Assembly: GCF_019880405.1 (NCBI RefSeq)
Contig: NZ_CP082269.1
Coordinates: 620,001-684,000 of the forward strand
Direction: 5' to 3'
Length of the DNA stretch: 64,000 nucleotides
Source: Enterobacter sp. C2
GTDB taxonomy: Bacteria > Pseudomonadota > Gammaproteobacteria > Enterobacterales > Enterobacteriaceae
The notes under the pieces: model-generated
Databases searched by the model: none
What the model was told of the DNA's origin: nothing
The model's input: only the letters and a program-made list of their open reading frames with translations
Program-made: the position numbers and the translations under genes
Shown: positions 18,157-29,056 of the stretch, in pieces
Numbering within the stretch: the stretch's first letter is position 1
Layout: every line of letters starts with the position of its first letter

Positions 18157-20415
18157 ATGAGCGATATGGCAGAGCGCCTCGCGCTACATGAATTCACTGA
18201 AAACGCCTACCTAAACTACTCCATGTACGTCATCATGGACCGTGCGCTGCCGTTTATCGGCGACGGCCTGAAGCCGGTGCAGCGGCGTATCGTGTACGCC
18301 ATGTCTGAACTGGGCCTCAGCGCCAGCGCGAAGTTTAAAAAATCCGCCCGTACCGTGGGCGACGTGCTGGGTAAATACCATCCCCATGGCGATAGCGCCT
18401 GCTACGAAGCCATGGTGCTGATGGCCCAGCCGTTCTCCTACCGCTATCCGCTGGTTGACGGCCAGGGGAACTGGGGCGCGCCGGACGATCCGAAATCCTT
18501 CGCGGCGATGCGTTACACCGAGTCGCGTCTCTCTAAATACGCCGAGCTGCTGCTGGGTGAGCTGGGGCAGGGGACGGTCGATTGGGTGCCTAACTTTGAC
18601 GGCACGATGCAGGAGCCGAAAATGCTGCCTGCCCGCCTGCCAAACATTCTGTTGAACGGCACCACCGGGATCGCCGTTGGCATGGCGACGGACATTCCGC
18701 CGCACAACCTGCGCGAAGTGGCCCAGGCGGCCATTACGCTAATCGACCAGCCCAAGACCACCCTCGATGAGCTGCTGGATATTGTCCAGGGGCCGGACTA
18801 CCCGACCGAAGCGGAGATCATCACCTCCCGGGCCGAGATCCGCAAAATTTACCAGAACGGTCGCGGCTCTGTGCGCATGCGCGCGGTGTGGAAAAAAGAG
18901 GACGGCGCGGTGGTGATTACCGCCCTGCCGCACCAGGTTTCCGGGGCGCGGGTGCTGGAGCAGATCGCGGCCCAGATGCGCAATAAAAAGCTGCCGATGG
19001 TGGACGACCTGCGCGACGAGTCCGATCACGAGAACCCGACCCGTCTGGTGGTGGTGCCGCGCTCCAACCGGGTAGATATGGATCAGGTGATGAACCACCT
19101 GTTCGCCACCACCGATCTGGAGAAGAGCTACCGCATCAACCTGAACATGATCGGCCTGGACGGACGTCCGGCGGTGAAAAATCTGCTGGAGATCCTCACC
19201 GAGTGGCTGGCGTTCCGCCGCGATACCGTGCGCCGCCGCCTGAACCATCGCCTGGAGAAGGTGCTCAAGCGCCTGCATATCCTTGAAGGTTTGCTGGTGG
19301 CGTTCCTCAACATCGACGAGGTGATTGAGATCATCCGTGGTGAAGATGAACCTAAGCCGGTGCTGATGTCTCGCTTTGGCATCAGCGAAACCCAGGCTGA
19401 AGCGATCCTGGAGCTGAAGCTGCGCCATCTCGCCAAACTGGAAGAGATGAAAATCCGTGGCGAGCAGAGCGAGCTGGAAAAAGAGCGCGACCGTCTGCAA
19501 AGCACGCTGGCCTCCGAGCGCAAGATGAGCACCCTGCTGAAGAAAGAGCTGCAGGCCGATGCCGAGGCGTTCGGCGACGATCGCCGTTCGCCGCTGCACG
19601 AGCGTGAAGAGGCGAAGGCAATGAGCGAGCATGACATGCTGCCGTCCGAGCCGGTGACTATTGTGCTGTCGCAGATGGGCTGGGTGCGCAGCGCCAAAGG
19701 CCATGACATCGATGCCCAGGGCCTGAGCTACAAAGCGGGCGACAGCTGGAAAGCGTCCGCAAAAGGCAAAACCAACCAGCCGGTGGTGTTTATTGATACC
19801 ACCGGGCGCAGCTACGCCGTCGATCCGCTGACGCTGCCGTCGGCGCGCGGGCAGGGCGAACCGGTGACCGGCAAGCTGACGCTGCCGCCGGGTGCCACCG
19901 TTGAGCATATGGTGATGGCCGGTGAGGAGCAGAAGCTGCTGATGGCCTCTGACGCTGGCTACGGCTTCGTCTGCACCTTCAACGATCTGATTGCCCGCAA
20001 CCGGGCCGGTAAGGCGCTGATCACCCTGCCGGAAAACGCGCATGTGCTGCCGCCGCTGGAGATTGTGGACGACAGCGACCTGCTGCTGGCGATCACCGCT
20101 GCCGGGCGCATGCTGATGTTCCCGATTAGCGATCTGCCGCAGCTGTCGAAAGGTAAAGGGAATAAGATCATCAGTATTCCGTCAGCCGAAGCGGCGAAGG
20201 GGGAGGATAGCCTGGCGCACCTCTTTATCCTGCCGCCGCAGAGCACGCTGACCCTGCACGCCGGCAAGCGCAAAATCAAAATGCGCCCGGAAGAGTTGCA
20301 GAAGGTGCACGGCGAGCGTGGCCGTCGCGGAACGCTGATGCGCGGACTCCAGCGTATCGACAAGGTCGAGATCGACTCGCCGCGTCGGGCAACCCCTGGC
20401 GACAGCGAAGAGTAA
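18157..20415 (+). CDS. parC: DNA topoisomerase IV subunit A
   Basis: 752-residue DNA-cleaving subunit of topoisomerase IV. Active-site Tyr120 lies in AAMRYTE. The quinolone-determining region reads [10 protein letters not shown] with S80 and E84, the wild-type susceptible residues. Coiled-coil ~[18 protein letters not shown] and a C-terminal beta-pinwheel follow. ATG 18157 was chosen for the TGAGGA site and match to E. coli length; an in-frame start at 18127 is unsupported. Confidence 0.97.
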   Translation: MSDMAERLALHEFTENAYLNYSMYVIMDRALPFIGDGLKPVQRRIVYAMSELGLSASAKFKKSARTVGDVLGKYHPHGDSACYEAMVLMAQPFSYRYPLVDGQGNWGAPDDPKSFAAMRYTESRLSKYAELLLGELGQGTVDWVPNFDGTMQEPKMLPARLPNILLNGTTGIAVGMATDIPPHNLREVAQAAITLIDQPKTTLDELLDIVQGPDYPTEAEIITSRAEIRKIYQNGRGSVRMRAVWKKEDGAVVITALPHQVSGARVLEQIAAQMRNKKLPMVDDLRDESDHENPTRLVVVPRSNRVDMDQVMNHLFATTDLEKSYRINLNMIGLDGRPAVKNLLEILTEWLAFRRDTVRRRLNHRLEKVLKRLHILEGLLVAFLNIDEVIEIIRGEDEPKPVLMSRFGISETQAEAILELKLRHLAKLEEMKIRGEQSELEKERDRLQSTLASERKMSTLLKKELQADAEAFGDDRRSPLHEREEAKAMSEHDMLPSEPVTIVLSQMGWVRSAKGHDIDAQGLSYKAGDSWKASAKGKTNQPVVFIDTTGRSYAVDPLTLPSARGQGEPVTGKLTLPPGATVEHMVMAGEEQKLLMASDAGYGFVCTFNDLIARNRAGKALITLPENAHVLPPLEIVDDSDLLLAITAAGRMLMFPISDLPQLSKGKGNKIISIPSAEAAKGEDSLAHLFILPPQSTLTLHAGKRKIKMRPEELQKVHGERGRRGTLMRGLQRIDKVEIDSPRRATPGDSEE

Positions 20416-20428
20416 TTCCTGTGTGCTT

Positions 20429-20453
20429 CTCCCCCTTCTGGCCGAAGGGGGAG
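20429..20453 (+). terminator. Hairpin downstream of parC
   Basis: Perfect 9-bp stem CTCCCCCTT / AAGGGGGAG with a seven-base loop, 14 bp after parC. There is no T tract, so termination would be partial and read-through to plsC is possible. Confidence 0.5.
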
Positions 20454-20596
20454 CTATCCATAAAATTTCCCGTAAAGTCATTGTTAAATCGCAGGTTACG
20501 ATTAACAATACCTTTTTCACGGACCCGATGGAACAAAGCCGTACGCCGTCAGCCGCTACACTATAATGGGCGGGTGTCCGGGCTTTCGAGGTAGCT

Positions 20597-21340
20597 ATGC
20601 TATTCATTTTACGTGCAATCATTATTGTTATTTACAGCATCCTGGTCTGTATCTTTGGCTGTATCTACTGCCTGTTTAGCCCACGGAATCCAAAACACGT
20701 CGCCACCTTTGGCCATCTGTTTGGTCGTCTGGCACCGGTTATGGGCTTAAAAGTCGAGCTGCGTCTGCCGCCGGAAGCGGCGACGTATGGCAATGCGATC
20801 TACATCGGCAACCACCAGAACAACTACGATATGGTCACCGCAGCCAGCATCGTGCAGCCGCGCACCGTCACCGTTGGCAAGAAAAGCCTGCTGTGGGTCC
20901 CGTTCTTTGGTCAACTCTACTGGCTAACCGGTAACCTGCTGATCGACCGTGATAACCGCGCCAAAGCGCACGGAACCATCGCTCAGGTAGTCAAAAACAT
21001 TCAGAAGCGCGATATCTCTATCTGGATGTTCCCGGAGGGTACACGCAGCCGCGGACGCGGGCTGCTGCCGTTTAAGACCGGCGCATTCCATGCGGCTATC
21101 GCTGCTGGCGTGCCTGTTATTCCGGTATGTGTTTCGAACACCTCCAATAAAATTAACCTTAACCGTTTAAATAACGGCCTGGTGATCGTCGAAATGCTGC
21201 CGCCGGTGGACACCAGCCAGTTTGGCAAAGATCAGGTGCGCGAGCTGGCAACCCACTGTCGTGCACTGATGGCGGAAAAGATTGCCGAACTTGATAGCGA
21301 AGTCGCTGCCCGCGAGGCCGCTGGCAAGCGCCAGGTGTAG
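20597..21340 (+). CDS. plsC: 1-acyl-sn-glycerol-3-phosphate acyltransferase
   Basis: Inner-membrane LPA acyltransferase forming phosphatidic acid in phospholipid synthesis. N-terminal TM segment ~2-27; catalytic H73-x4-D78 (NHQNNYD) and the phosphate-binding FPEGTRSRGRG block ~145. 247 aa versus 245 in E. coli. It lies between parC and ftsP as in E. coli. Confidence 0.96.
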   Translation: MLFILRAIIIVIYSILVCIFGCIYCLFSPRNPKHVATFGHLFGRLAPVMGLKVELRLPPEAATYGNAIYIGNHQNNYDMVTAASIVQPRTVTVGKKSLLWVPFFGQLYWLTGNLLIDRDNRAKAHGTIAQVVKNIQKRDISIWMFPEGTRSRGRGLLPFKTGAFHAAIAAGVPVIPVCVSNTSNKINLNRLNNGLVIVEMLPPVDTSQFGKDQVRELATHCRALMAEKIAELDSEVAAREAAGKRQV

Positions 21341-21385
21341 CCGTACCTTTTTACGCGCTTTAGTCCGTTTTACAGGGAGCAAGAT

Positions 21386-22798
21386 ATGTCACTCAGTCGG
21401 CGTCAGTTTATCCAGGCCTCCGGCGCTGCGCTTTGTGTAGGCGCGGTTCCGCTGCGGGCCAACGCTGCCGGGCAGCAGCAGCCGCTGCCTGTGCCGCCGC
21501 TCGTTGAATCTCGCCGTGGGCAACCGCTGTTTCTGACCCTGCAGCGGGCGCACTGGTCCTTTACGCCGGGTACTCGCGCCCAGGTATGGGGCATTAACGG
21601 ACGCTATCTTGGGCCGACTATTCGCGTCTGGAGCGGCGATGACGTGAAGATGATCTACAGCAACCGGCTGGCAGAGAACGTCGCCATGACCATCAGCGGC
21701 CTGCAGGTTCCTGGCCCCCTGATTGGTGGTCCGGCGCGGATGATGTCTCCCAGCGCTGACTGGGCACCGGTGCTGCCGATCCGCCAGAGCGCAGCAACGC
21801 TCTGGTATCACGCCAACACGCCAAACCGTACCGCTGAGCAGGTCTATAACGGCCTGGCGGGAATGTGGCTGATTGAGGATGAGGTGAGTAAATCCCTGCC
21901 GATCCCCAATCACTACGGCGTGGATGACTTTCCCGTTATTATTCAGGACAAGCGGCTGGATAACTTCGGCACCCCGGAGTACAGCGAGCCGGGCAGCGGC
22001 GGCTTCGTTGGCGATACGCTGCTGGTTAACGGCGCGCAGAGTCCCTATGTCGAGGTGTCACGCGGCTGGGTACGCCTGCGCCTGCTGAACGCCTCCAACG
22101 CCCGTCGCTTTCAGCTGCAGATGAGCGATGGCCGGGCGCTGCACGTTATCTCCGGCGACCAGGGCTTCCTGCCTGCGCCGGTATCGGTGAAACAGCTCTC
22201 GCTGGCCCCCGGCGAGCGGCGTGAAATTCTCGTGAATATGACCGATGGCGACGAGGTGTCGATCACCTGCGGCGAGGCGGCGAGCATTGTCGACCGCATC
22301 CGCGGCTTCTTTGAGCCATCGAGTATTCTGATCTCCACCCTGGTGCTGACGTTGCGTCCTACCGGGCTGCTGCCGCTGGTAACCGATACGCTGCCGCTGC
22401 GGCTGTTGCCGACGGATCTGATGAGCGGGGCCGCGGTGCGCAGCCGCGATATCGCCCTCGGCGACGATCCGGGGATCAACGGCCAGCTGTGGGATATTAA
22501 GCGTATTGATATTACCGCTCAGCAGGGGACGTGGGAGCGCTGGACGGTACGCGCCGATACGCCGCAGTCATTCCATATTGAGGGCGTCAGCTTCCTGATC
22601 CGCAACGTCAACGGCGCGATGCCGTTCCCGGAGGATCGGGGCATGAAGGATACTGTCTGGGTGGATGGGCAGGTTGAGCTGCTGGTCTACTACGGCCAGC
22701 CTTCCTGGCCGCATTTCCCGTTCCAGTTCTTTAGCCAGACCCTGGAGATGTCTGACCGTGGCTCTATCGGCCAGCTGCTGGTGAACCCGGCTCCTTAA
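21386..22798 (+). CDS. ftsP: Cell-division protein FtsP (SufI)
   Basis: 470-residue multicopper-oxidase-fold protein exported folded through Tat: twin-arginine signal LSRRQFIQASG at residues 3-13. Copper-binding histidines of true oxidases are largely absent, as in FtsP, which protects the divisome under stress. It starts 46 bp after plsC with GGGAGC upstream. A REP element follows. Confidence 0.95.
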   Translation: MSLSRRQFIQASGAALCVGAVPLRANAAGQQQPLPVPPLVESRRGQPLFLTLQRAHWSFTPGTRAQVWGINGRYLGPTIRVWSGDDVKMIYSNRLAENVAMTISGLQVPGPLIGGPARMMSPSADWAPVLPIRQSAATLWYHANTPNRTAEQVYNGLAGMWLIEDEVSKSLPIPNHYGVDDFPVIIQDKRLDNFGTPEYSEPGSGGFVGDTLLVNGAQSPYVEVSRGWVRLRLLNASNARRFQLQMSDGRALHVISGDQGFLPAPVSVKQLSLAPGERREILVNMTDGDEVSITCGEAASIVDRIRGFFEPSSILISTLVLTLRPTGLLPLVTDTLPLRLLPTDLMSGAAVRSRDIALGDDPGINGQLWDIKRIDITAQQGTWERWTVRADTPQSFHIEGVSFLIRNVNGAMPFPEDRGMKDTVWVDGQVELLVYYGQPSWPHFPFQFFSQTLEMSDRGSIGQLLVNPAP

Positions 22799-22813
22799 CC
22801 TTATTGAAACCTG

Positions 22814-22842
22814 TAGGCCCGGTAAGCGCAGCGCCACCGGGC
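22814..22842. repeat. REP-type palindrome
   Basis: TAGGCCCGGTAAGCGC...CCACCGGGC between ftsP and ygiQ, near-identical to the 58401 copy and oriented the same way. Confidence 0.8.
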
Positions 22843-22932
22843 GTTAATCTGTCTGCATGAAACTTCTTCATTCTCCACACTGTTCAAGCGTATAATCCCC
22901 GCCCTTTTGTTTATTTTTTCTTCGGAAGCATT

Positions 22933-25107
22933 ATGAGCGCTATTTCCCTGATCCAGCCGGATCGCGACCTCTTCTCATGGCCGCAGTATTGGGCTGCCTG
23001 TTTCGGCCCCGCGCCGTTTTTGCCCATGTCACGAGAAGAGATGGATCAGCTTGGCTGGGATAGCTGCGACATCATTCTGGTTACCGGAGATGCGTATGTT
23101 GATCACCCGAGCTTCGGCATGGCGATCTGCGGACGGATGCTGGAGGCTCAGGGCTTTCGGGTCGGCATCATTGCCCAGCCGGACTGGAACAGCAAAGAGG
23201 ACTTTATGCGCCTCGGCAAACCGAATCTGTTCTTCGGCGTTACCGCGGGCAACATGGACTCGATGATCAACCGCTACACCGCCGATCGTAAGCTGCGGCA
23301 TGACGATGCCTATACGCCGGATAACGTAGCGGGCAAGCGTCCGGATCGCGCCACCCTGGCCTATACCCAGCGCTGTAAAGAGGCGTGGAAAGACGTGCCG
23401 GTGATCCTTGGCGGCATTGAGGCGAGCCTGCGCCGTACCGCGCACTACGACTACTGGTCGGATACCGTCCGTCGCTCGGTGCTGGTGGATTCCAAAGCCG
23501 ATATGCTGATTTTCGGCAACGGTGAACGTCCGCTGGTTGAGGTCGCCCATCGTCTGTCGCAGGGTGAGCCGGTGTCCAGCATCCGTGACGTTCGCAACAC
23601 CGCGATTATGGTTAAAGAGGCGCTGCCGGGCTGGAGCGGGGTAGACTCCCGCATCATTGATATGCCAGGCAAGATTGATCCGATCCCCCATCCTTACGGG
23701 GACGATCTGCCGTGTGCCGACAACAAACCTGTCGAACCCAAAAAGGCCGAAGCGAAAGCCGTCGTCATCCAGCCGCCGCGTCCGAAACCGTGGGAAAAGA
23801 TCTACGTTCTGCTGCCCTCCTTTGAGAAGGTGAAGGCTGACAAGGTACTCTATGCCCACGCCTCGCGTATTCTGCACCATGAAACCAACCCGGGCTGCGC
23901 GCGAGCGCTGATGCAGAAGCACGGCGACCGCTACATCTGGATCAACCCGCCAGCGATCCCGCTCTCTACCGAAGAGATGGACAGCGTCTTTGCGCTCCCC
24001 TACAAGCGCGTGCCGCATCCGGCCTACGGCACCAGCCGCATTCCGGCCTATGAGATGATCCGTTTCTCGGTCAACATCATGCGCGGCTGCTTTGGCGGCT
24101 GCTCCTTCTGCTCCATCACCGAGCACGAAGGGCGCATTATCCAGAGCCGCTCCGAAGAGTCGATCATCAACGAGATCGAAGCGATTCGTGACACCGTGCC
24201 TGGCTTTACCGGCGTGATCTCCGATCTGGGCGGCCCGACGGCCAACATGTATATGCTGCGCTGCAAGTCGCCACGCGCCGAGCAGACCTGCCGCCGCCTG
24301 TCGTGCGTCCACCCTGATATCTGTCCGCATATGGATACCAACCATGAGCCGACGATCAACCTCTACCGCCGCGCCCGCGATCTGTCGGGGATCAAGAAGA
24401 TCCTTATCGCGTCCGGCGTGCGCTACGATATCGCCGTGGAAGATCCGCGCTATATCAAAGAGCTGGCGACCCATCACGTGGGCGGCTACCTGAAGATTGC
24501 GCCAGAGCACACTGAAGAAGGCCCGCTGTCGAAGATGATGAAGCCGGGGATGGGCAGCTACGACCGCTTCAAAGAGCTGTTTGATACCTACTCGAAGCAG
24601 GCCGGTAAAGAGCAGTACCTGATCCCGTACTTTATCTCCGCGCACCCTGGAACGCGTGATGAAGACATGGTGAACCTGGCTCTGTGGCTCAAAAAGCACC
24701 GCTTCCGCCTCGATCAGGTACAGAACTTCTATCCGTCGCCGCTGGCCAACTCGACGACCATGTATTACACCGGCAAGAACCCGCTCGGTAAGATTGGCTA
24801 CAAGAGCGAGGACGTGGTGGTGCCGAAGGGCGAGAAACAGCGTCGCCTGCATAAGGCGCTGCTGCGCTATCACGATCCGAAAAACTGGCCGCTGATCCGC
24901 CAGGCGCTGGAAGAGATGGGGAAAAAGCATCTGATCGGTAGCCGTCGCGACTGCCTGGTACCTGCGCCAACCCTCGACGAGATGCGTGAGGCGAAACGCC
25001 AGAACCGCCATACGCGCCCGGCGCTCACCAAGCACACGCCGATTGCCCACCAGCGCCAGACGCCGGCAGGCAATAAAGTGCGCAGCAAGGCTGGCGCTAA
25101 AGGTTAA
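22933..25107 (+). CDS. ygiQ: Radical SAM protein YgiQ (UPF0313)
   Basis: 724-residue uninterrupted YgiQ; in E. coli K-12 the locus is annotated as split. The radical SAM cluster motif CxxxCxxC is seen as C-FGG-C-SF-C around residue 388, with an N-terminal UPF0313 domain and a basic C-terminal tail. Substrate unknown. ATG 22933 follows CGGAAG. Its TAA shares bases with the stop of the convergent transporter gene. Confidence 0.93.
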   Translation: MSAISLIQPDRDLFSWPQYWAACFGPAPFLPMSREEMDQLGWDSCDIILVTGDAYVDHPSFGMAICGRMLEAQGFRVGIIAQPDWNSKEDFMRLGKPNLFFGVTAGNMDSMINRYTADRKLRHDDAYTPDNVAGKRPDRATLAYTQRCKEAWKDVPVILGGIEASLRRTAHYDYWSDTVRRSVLVDSKADMLIFGNGERPLVEVAHRLSQGEPVSSIRDVRNTAIMVKEALPGWSGVDSRIIDMPGKIDPIPHPYGDDLPCADNKPVEPKKAEAKAVVIQPPRPKPWEKIYVLLPSFEKVKADKVLYAHASRILHHETNPGCARALMQKHGDRYIWINPPAIPLSTEEMDSVFALPYKRVPHPAYGTSRIPAYEMIRFSVNIMRGCFGGCSFCSITEHEGRIIQSRSEESIINEIEAIRDTVPGFTGVISDLGGPTANMYMLRCKSPRAEQTCRRLSCVHPDICPHMDTNHEPTINLYRRARDLSGIKKILIASGVRYDIAVEDPRYIKELATHHVGGYLKIAPEHTEEGPLSKMMKPGMGSYDRFKELFDTYSKQAGKEQYLIPYFISAHPGTRDEDMVNLALWLKKHRFRLDQVQNFYPSPLANSTTMYYTGKNPLGKIGYKSEDVVVPKGEKQRRLHKALLRYHDPKNWPLIRQALEEMGKKHLIGSRRDCLVPAPTLDEMREAKRQNRHTRPALTKHTPIAHQRQTPAGNKVRSKAGAKG

Positions 25108-26576
25108 TACAGCCCAATCATCTTCCACCAGGCGAGTCCGACGCTAATAAAGACCGCCTGGTTGAAGAGGCTGACCAGAAACCCCGTGCGCCACCAAACC
25201 CCGGTGGGCACGTAGCCCGCACCGAACAGGATCGGGCCGCGAGCGTGGGTATACTGAGTCAGGGAGCAGTAGAGGCTGCTGGTAAACGCCAGCATCAGCG
25301 CGCACGGCGCTGCCGGGATCCCCAGATGCAGTCCGACGCCAAGAAACACCGCGTAGAGCGCGGCAATCTGCGCGTTGCCGCTGGCAAAAAAGTAGTGGGT
25401 GTAGAAGTAGGCCGCGTTCAGCAAGAGTAAAACCACCACCCAGCTGGTGCCGTGCAGCGAGCTGGCAAGGCTGTCGCCAATCAGATTACCAAACCAGGTG
25501 GTGAACCCGAGCTTTTTCAGCTGGTTGGCCATCATCAATAGCGCTGCAAACCAGATCAGCGTATCCCATGCCCCTTTTTCGCTCTTCACATCTTCCCAGC
25601 TCAGCACGCCGGAGAGCAGCAGAATGGAGAGGCCAACAAACGACGCGGTTGTCGGGTCGACGCCGAGCGCATCGCCAAAAATCCACAGTATCAGCAGCAC
25701 CACCACCGTAGCGAGCATCAGCCATTCGCCGCGTGACATGCTGCCCATCTGCGCCAGCTCCTGACGGGCCAGCGCTGGGGCATCAGGCGTATAGCGGATC
25801 GTCGGGCGGGTAAGCCAGTAGACCAGCAGTGGGACGATCAGTAGCGATACCAGGCAGGGCAGCAGGGCAGCCATAAACCAGCTTCCCCACGTCAAGGTTA
25901 CACTGGCGTTAGCCGCCAGCTTGACCGCCAGCAGGTTGCCGGTATAGCCGGTCATGAACAGTGCGGCAGTGACGTCGTTGACGTTGCCGATACAGGTGAT
26001 GAGAAAGGTGCCGATTTTACTGCGGGATTCGTCATCCGGGCGGGAGTCAAAGCTGCGCGCCAGCGAGTCGGCAATGGGGTAGATGACACCTCCGCAGCGG
26101 GCGGTATTGCTGGGCATCGCCGGGGAGAGGATCAGATCGGCAAACGCCAGTCCGTAGGCCAGCCCCAGGGTACGTTTACCCAGCAGGCGGATCATCTGTA
26201 GCGCGATCCGCCGCCCGAGACCGGTTTTAATAAAGCCGCGAGCGATCATAAAGGCGACGACGATCAGCCAGATCAGTGAGCTGTTCAGTTCGCTGAGCGC
26301 CGTGGTAATGGCCCCGCTGGCGGTGGTGTCCCCGGCGGCATAGGCCAGTGCAAAGACGGTGATGCCGATAATGCCCACAGCGCCAATCGGCAGCACCTTT
26401 GCCACAATGGCGGCAATGGTTGCCACAAAGATCAGAGCCGAGCGCCAGGCCGCTACGCTCAGGCCAGAGGGAGGCGTCAGGTGCCAGAGAGCCGCCGCAG
26501 CGGCAACGATGATGATGAGCGGGAGCCAACGGACGCCCGACGATTTTCTTTCCGCCACAGCCATATCCTTATTCAT
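25104..26576 (-). CDS. DASS-family anion (dicarboxylate) transporter
   Basis: 490-residue polytopic protein, about 12 hydrophobic segments, of the divalent anion:Na+ symporter/antiporter family that includes TtdT and CitT. The family-typical [14 protein letters not shown] (near the SNT motif) and a C-terminal half with [19 protein letters not shown] are visible. Substrate probably a di- or tricarboxylate; not determinable here. No metabolic gene is adjacent. It is not at this position in E. coli K-12. It overlaps ygiQ tail-to-tail by four bases. Confidence 0.85.
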   Translation of the reverse strand: MNKDMAVAERKSSGVRWLPLIIIVAAAAALWHLTPPSGLSVAAWRSALIFVATIAAIVAKVLPIGAVGIIGITVFALAYAAGDTTASGAITTALSELNSSLIWLIVVAFMIARGFIKTGLGRRIALQMIRLLGKRTLGLAYGLAFADLILSPAMPSNTARCGGVIYPIADSLARSFDSRPDDESRSKIGTFLITCIGNVNDVTAALFMTGYTGNLLAVKLAANASVTLTWGSWFMAALLPCLVSLLIVPLLVYWLTRPTIRYTPDAPALARQELAQMGSMSRGEWLMLATVVVLLILWIFGDALGVDPTTASFVGLSILLLSGVLSWEDVKSEKGAWDTLIWFAALLMMANQLKKLGFTTWFGNLIGDSLASSLHGTSWVVVLLLLNAAYFYTHYFFASGNAQIAALYAVFLGVGLHLGIPAAPCALMLAFTSSLYCSLTQYTHARGPILFGAGYVPTGVWWRTGFLVSLFNQAVFISVGLAWWKMIGLY

Positions 26577-26724
26577 CGTGCGGATGAAACATGTGAAAGA
26601 GATAGATTGTATGAATAATCAAAGAGTTATATCGACAATATGCTGCACCCGGGCGCGTAAAAAATACACCTAATAGTGGCAGGGAATTGTTGCAGGATGT
26701 TTCTTGTGCAGGGCGATGGGCAAT

Positions 26725-26750
26725 AAAAAACCCGGCGCACAGGCCGGGTT
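26725..26750 (-). terminator. Terminator of dkgA
   Basis: AACCCGGC / GCCGGGTT 8-bp stem followed, on the minus strand, by six T. It lies just downstream of dkgA. Confidence 0.85.
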
Positions 26751-26768
26751 GGAAGATGACAGATGCGC

Positions 26769-27596
26769 TTAGCCGCCGAACTGATCCGGATCCGGACCAA
26801 GGCGTTTGCCTTGATCAAGTTTCGCGATTTCGCTCAGCTCGTCTTTATCGAGGCGGAAGTCCCACACCTTGAAGTTTTCCGCAATGCGCGCCGGGGTAAC
26901 CGATTTCGGGATCACCACCAGGCCCTGGTCAAGGTGCCAGCGGATCACGATCTGCGCCGGGGTTTTGCCGTACTTATCTGCCAGCTCGCGAATGATCTTC
27001 TGATCGAAGACGCCTTCGCCGCCCTGGGCCAGCGGGCTCCAGGATTCGGTCTGGATCTTGTGGGTGGCGTTCCAGGCATGAAGCTGACGCTGCTGTAACA
27101 GCGGATGCAGCTCAATCTGGTTGATCACCGGCGTCACGCCAGTCTCATCGATCAGACGCTGCAGGTGGCTAATCTGGAAGTTACAGACGCCGATGCTTTT
27201 CACCAGCCCCTGCTCCTGAAGTTTAATCATTCCCTTCCAGGCTTCAACGTAACGATCGCTAGCCGGTACCGGCCAGTGCATCAGGTAGAGATCAACATGA
27301 TCGAGCTTCAGCTTATCGAGGCTCGTCTGCAACGCTTCCTGAGGGCGAGTCTGATCGTCATTCCACAGCTTGGTGGTGATAAACAGATCGCTACGCGGGA
27401 TCCCGGCGCTTTCGATAGCCTTGCCGACGCCCTCTTCGTTTTTGTAGGCCGCAGCAGTATCAATCGAACGATAGCCTACTTCCAGTGCCTTATGAATGGC
27501 GGTGACGACCTCCTCATTGCCCGCTTTCCATACGCCGAGGCCCAGCTGCGGCATGATGTTGCCGTCCTGAAGCTTAATCACGGTTGGATTTGCCAT
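26769..27596 (-). CDS. dkgA: 2,5-diketo-D-gluconate / methylglyoxal reductase A
   Basis: 275-residue NADPH-dependent aldo-keto reductase (YqhE) reducing 2,5-diketogluconate, methylglyoxal and furfural. AKR features: DTAAAYKNEEGVG with the catalytic Asp/Tyr, KLWND (Lys), MHWPVP (His), and the cofactor block IPKSVTPARIAEN. Downstream of yqhD on the same strand; in E. coli both are activated by YqhC. Confidence 0.96.
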   Translation of the reverse strand: MANPTVIKLQDGNIMPQLGLGVWKAGNEEVVTAIHKALEVGYRSIDTAAAYKNEEGVGKAIESAGIPRSDLFITTKLWNDDQTRPQEALQTSLDKLKLDHVDLYLMHWPVPASDRYVEAWKGMIKLQEQGLVKSIGVCNFQISHLQRLIDETGVTPVINQIELHPLLQQRQLHAWNATHKIQTESWSPLAQGGEGVFDQKIIRELADKYGKTPAQIVIRWHLDQGLVVIPKSVTPARIAENFKVWDFRLDKDELSEIAKLDQGKRLGPDPDQFGG

Positions 27597-27616
27597 ACAT
27601 TCCTCCTTATATAAAA

Positions 27617-27640
27617 TCCACCCGGGCTGGCCCAGGTGGA
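27617..27640. other. Intercistronic hairpin between yqhD and dkgA
   Basis: TCCACC and GGTGGA arms with an inner GGG/CCC pairing lie in the 104-bp gap between yqhD and dkgA. No T tract follows on the minus strand. It could adjust dkgA expression relative to yqhD. Confidence 0.45.
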
Positions 27641-27700
27641 GTTGAGTGACTTAAGTCTGGACGAAAAGCCCAAAAACGAAAGCTTTAGAAGAAAAAACCT

Positions 27701-28864
27701 TTAGCGTGCGGCTTCGTAGATGCGACGGCTGACCTCAAGGGTAATATCCTGATGTTCGCCTAATTGGGTCATGCCGTGCTCGTTCAGTTTCTCAAGCAGG
27801 GCAGGGATAGAGCTGCCGTCAAGGCCGTAGCCGGAGAGGCGGGTCGGGACGCCCATCTGCTCGAAGAAGCTACGCGTGGCGGCAATGGCCGCGTCAATGC
27901 GCTCGTCGTCGCTGCCTTCGGTGATGTTCCACACGCGCTCGGCGTACTGCAGCAGCTTGCCGCGTTTGGCGTCGCGTTTTTCATTCCACAGCGCGGGCAG
28001 GACTACCGCCAGCGTTTGAGCGTGATCCAGGCCGTGCATCGCTGTCAGCTCGTGGCCCAGCATATGGGTTGCCCAATCCTGCGGTACGCCTGCGCCAATC
28101 AGGCCGTTCAGCGCCTGGGTTGCCGCCCACATCACATTGGCGCGTACGTTGTAGTTTTCCGGCTCCTGCAGCGCTTTCGGACCATCCTCGATGAGCGTCA
28201 GCAGAATACCTTCCGCGAAGCGATCCTGAATTTTGCCATCGACCGGATAGGTCACGTACTGCTCAACGGTATGGATAAAGGCATCCACCACGCCGTTTGC
28301 CACCTGACGCGGCGGCAGGGTGTAGGTGTAGACCGGGTCAAGAATGGCGAATACCGGCTGGACGAACGGGGAGTGGAACGCCTGCTTGTCGCCGGTGGCT
28401 TTACGGGAAACGACCGCGCCTTTGTTAGATTCGGAGCCGGTGGCCGGCAGGGTCAGCACGGAGCCCATCGGGATCGCGCTTTTGATTTCGCTACCGCCAG
28501 TTTGCAGAATGTGCCACGGATCGATGCCGTCAGCGTAGTGCGCAGCGGCAGCGATAAATTTCGTGCCGTCCAGCACCGAGCCGCCGCCGACCGCCAGCAG
28601 GAAGGTGATCTTCTCTGCCCGGGCAATCGCTACTGCTTTCATCAGCGTTTCGTAAGAGGGGTTCGGCTCAATGCCGCCAAACTCCAGCACGTCAAGGCCG
28701 TTCAGTGCGCTATAGACCTGATCCAGCACGCCGGTTTTTTTAACGCTGCCGCCGCCGTAGGTGATCAGCACGCGGGCGCCTGCCGGGATCTGGTCGCGCA
28801 GATCGGCAATAGCGTTTTTACCAAACAGGATGCGGGTGGGGGTATGCAGATTAAAGTTATTCAT
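27701..28864 (-). CDS. yqhD: NADPH-dependent aldehyde reductase YqhD
   Basis: 387-residue iron/zinc-containing alcohol dehydrogenase fold enzyme reducing furfural, glyoxal and short aldehydes. The NADPH loop GGGSVKKTG and the metal ligands in GVVDAFIHTVEQY and HMLGHELTAMHGLDHAQ are present. Start MNNFNLHTPT at 28864 gives the E. coli length; the longer in-frame extension to 29416 crosses the divergent yqhC gene and is rejected. Confidence 0.96.
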   Translation of the reverse strand: MNNFNLHTPTRILFGKNAIADLRDQIPAGARVLITYGGGSVKKTGVLDQVYSALNGLDVLEFGGIEPNPSYETLMKAVAIARAEKITFLLAVGGGSVLDGTKFIAAAAHYADGIDPWHILQTGGSEIKSAIPMGSVLTLPATGSESNKGAVVSRKATGDKQAFHSPFVQPVFAILDPVYTYTLPPRQVANGVVDAFIHTVEQYVTYPVDGKIQDRFAEGILLTLIEDGPKALQEPENYNVRANVMWAATQALNGLIGAGVPQDWATHMLGHELTAMHGLDHAQTLAVVLPALWNEKRDAKRGKLLQYAERVWNITEGSDDERIDAAIAATRSFFEQMGVPTRLSGYGLDGSSIPALLEKLNEHGMTQLGEHQDITLEVSRRIYEAAR

Positions 28865-29056
28865 GACGCTTTCCCTTGTATCGGTGAAAAGACAAACGGC
28901 AGCGGGCTGCCTGCTGGAGACTATTGTGGTCCGCGCGTCCGGCGCTCTCAATGCACATTCCTGCCGATGTCTTGCCCATTCCTCCCGCCTACTGGAGAAA
29001 ACGCATAAAAACGCGCACACTGGCTGCAATAAAAAACGCGAGTGGAGTGGGATGAA

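Noticed and set aside
23029..25128. 699-codon open frame antisense to ygiQ
   Set aside because: Product is a low-complexity R/H/V-rich mirror of a conserved radical SAM gene; arises from high GC at third positions. No RBS or homology recognised.
27764..29008. 414-codon open frame antisense to yqhD
   Set aside because: Overlaps a clearly conserved gene in full and has no family features.
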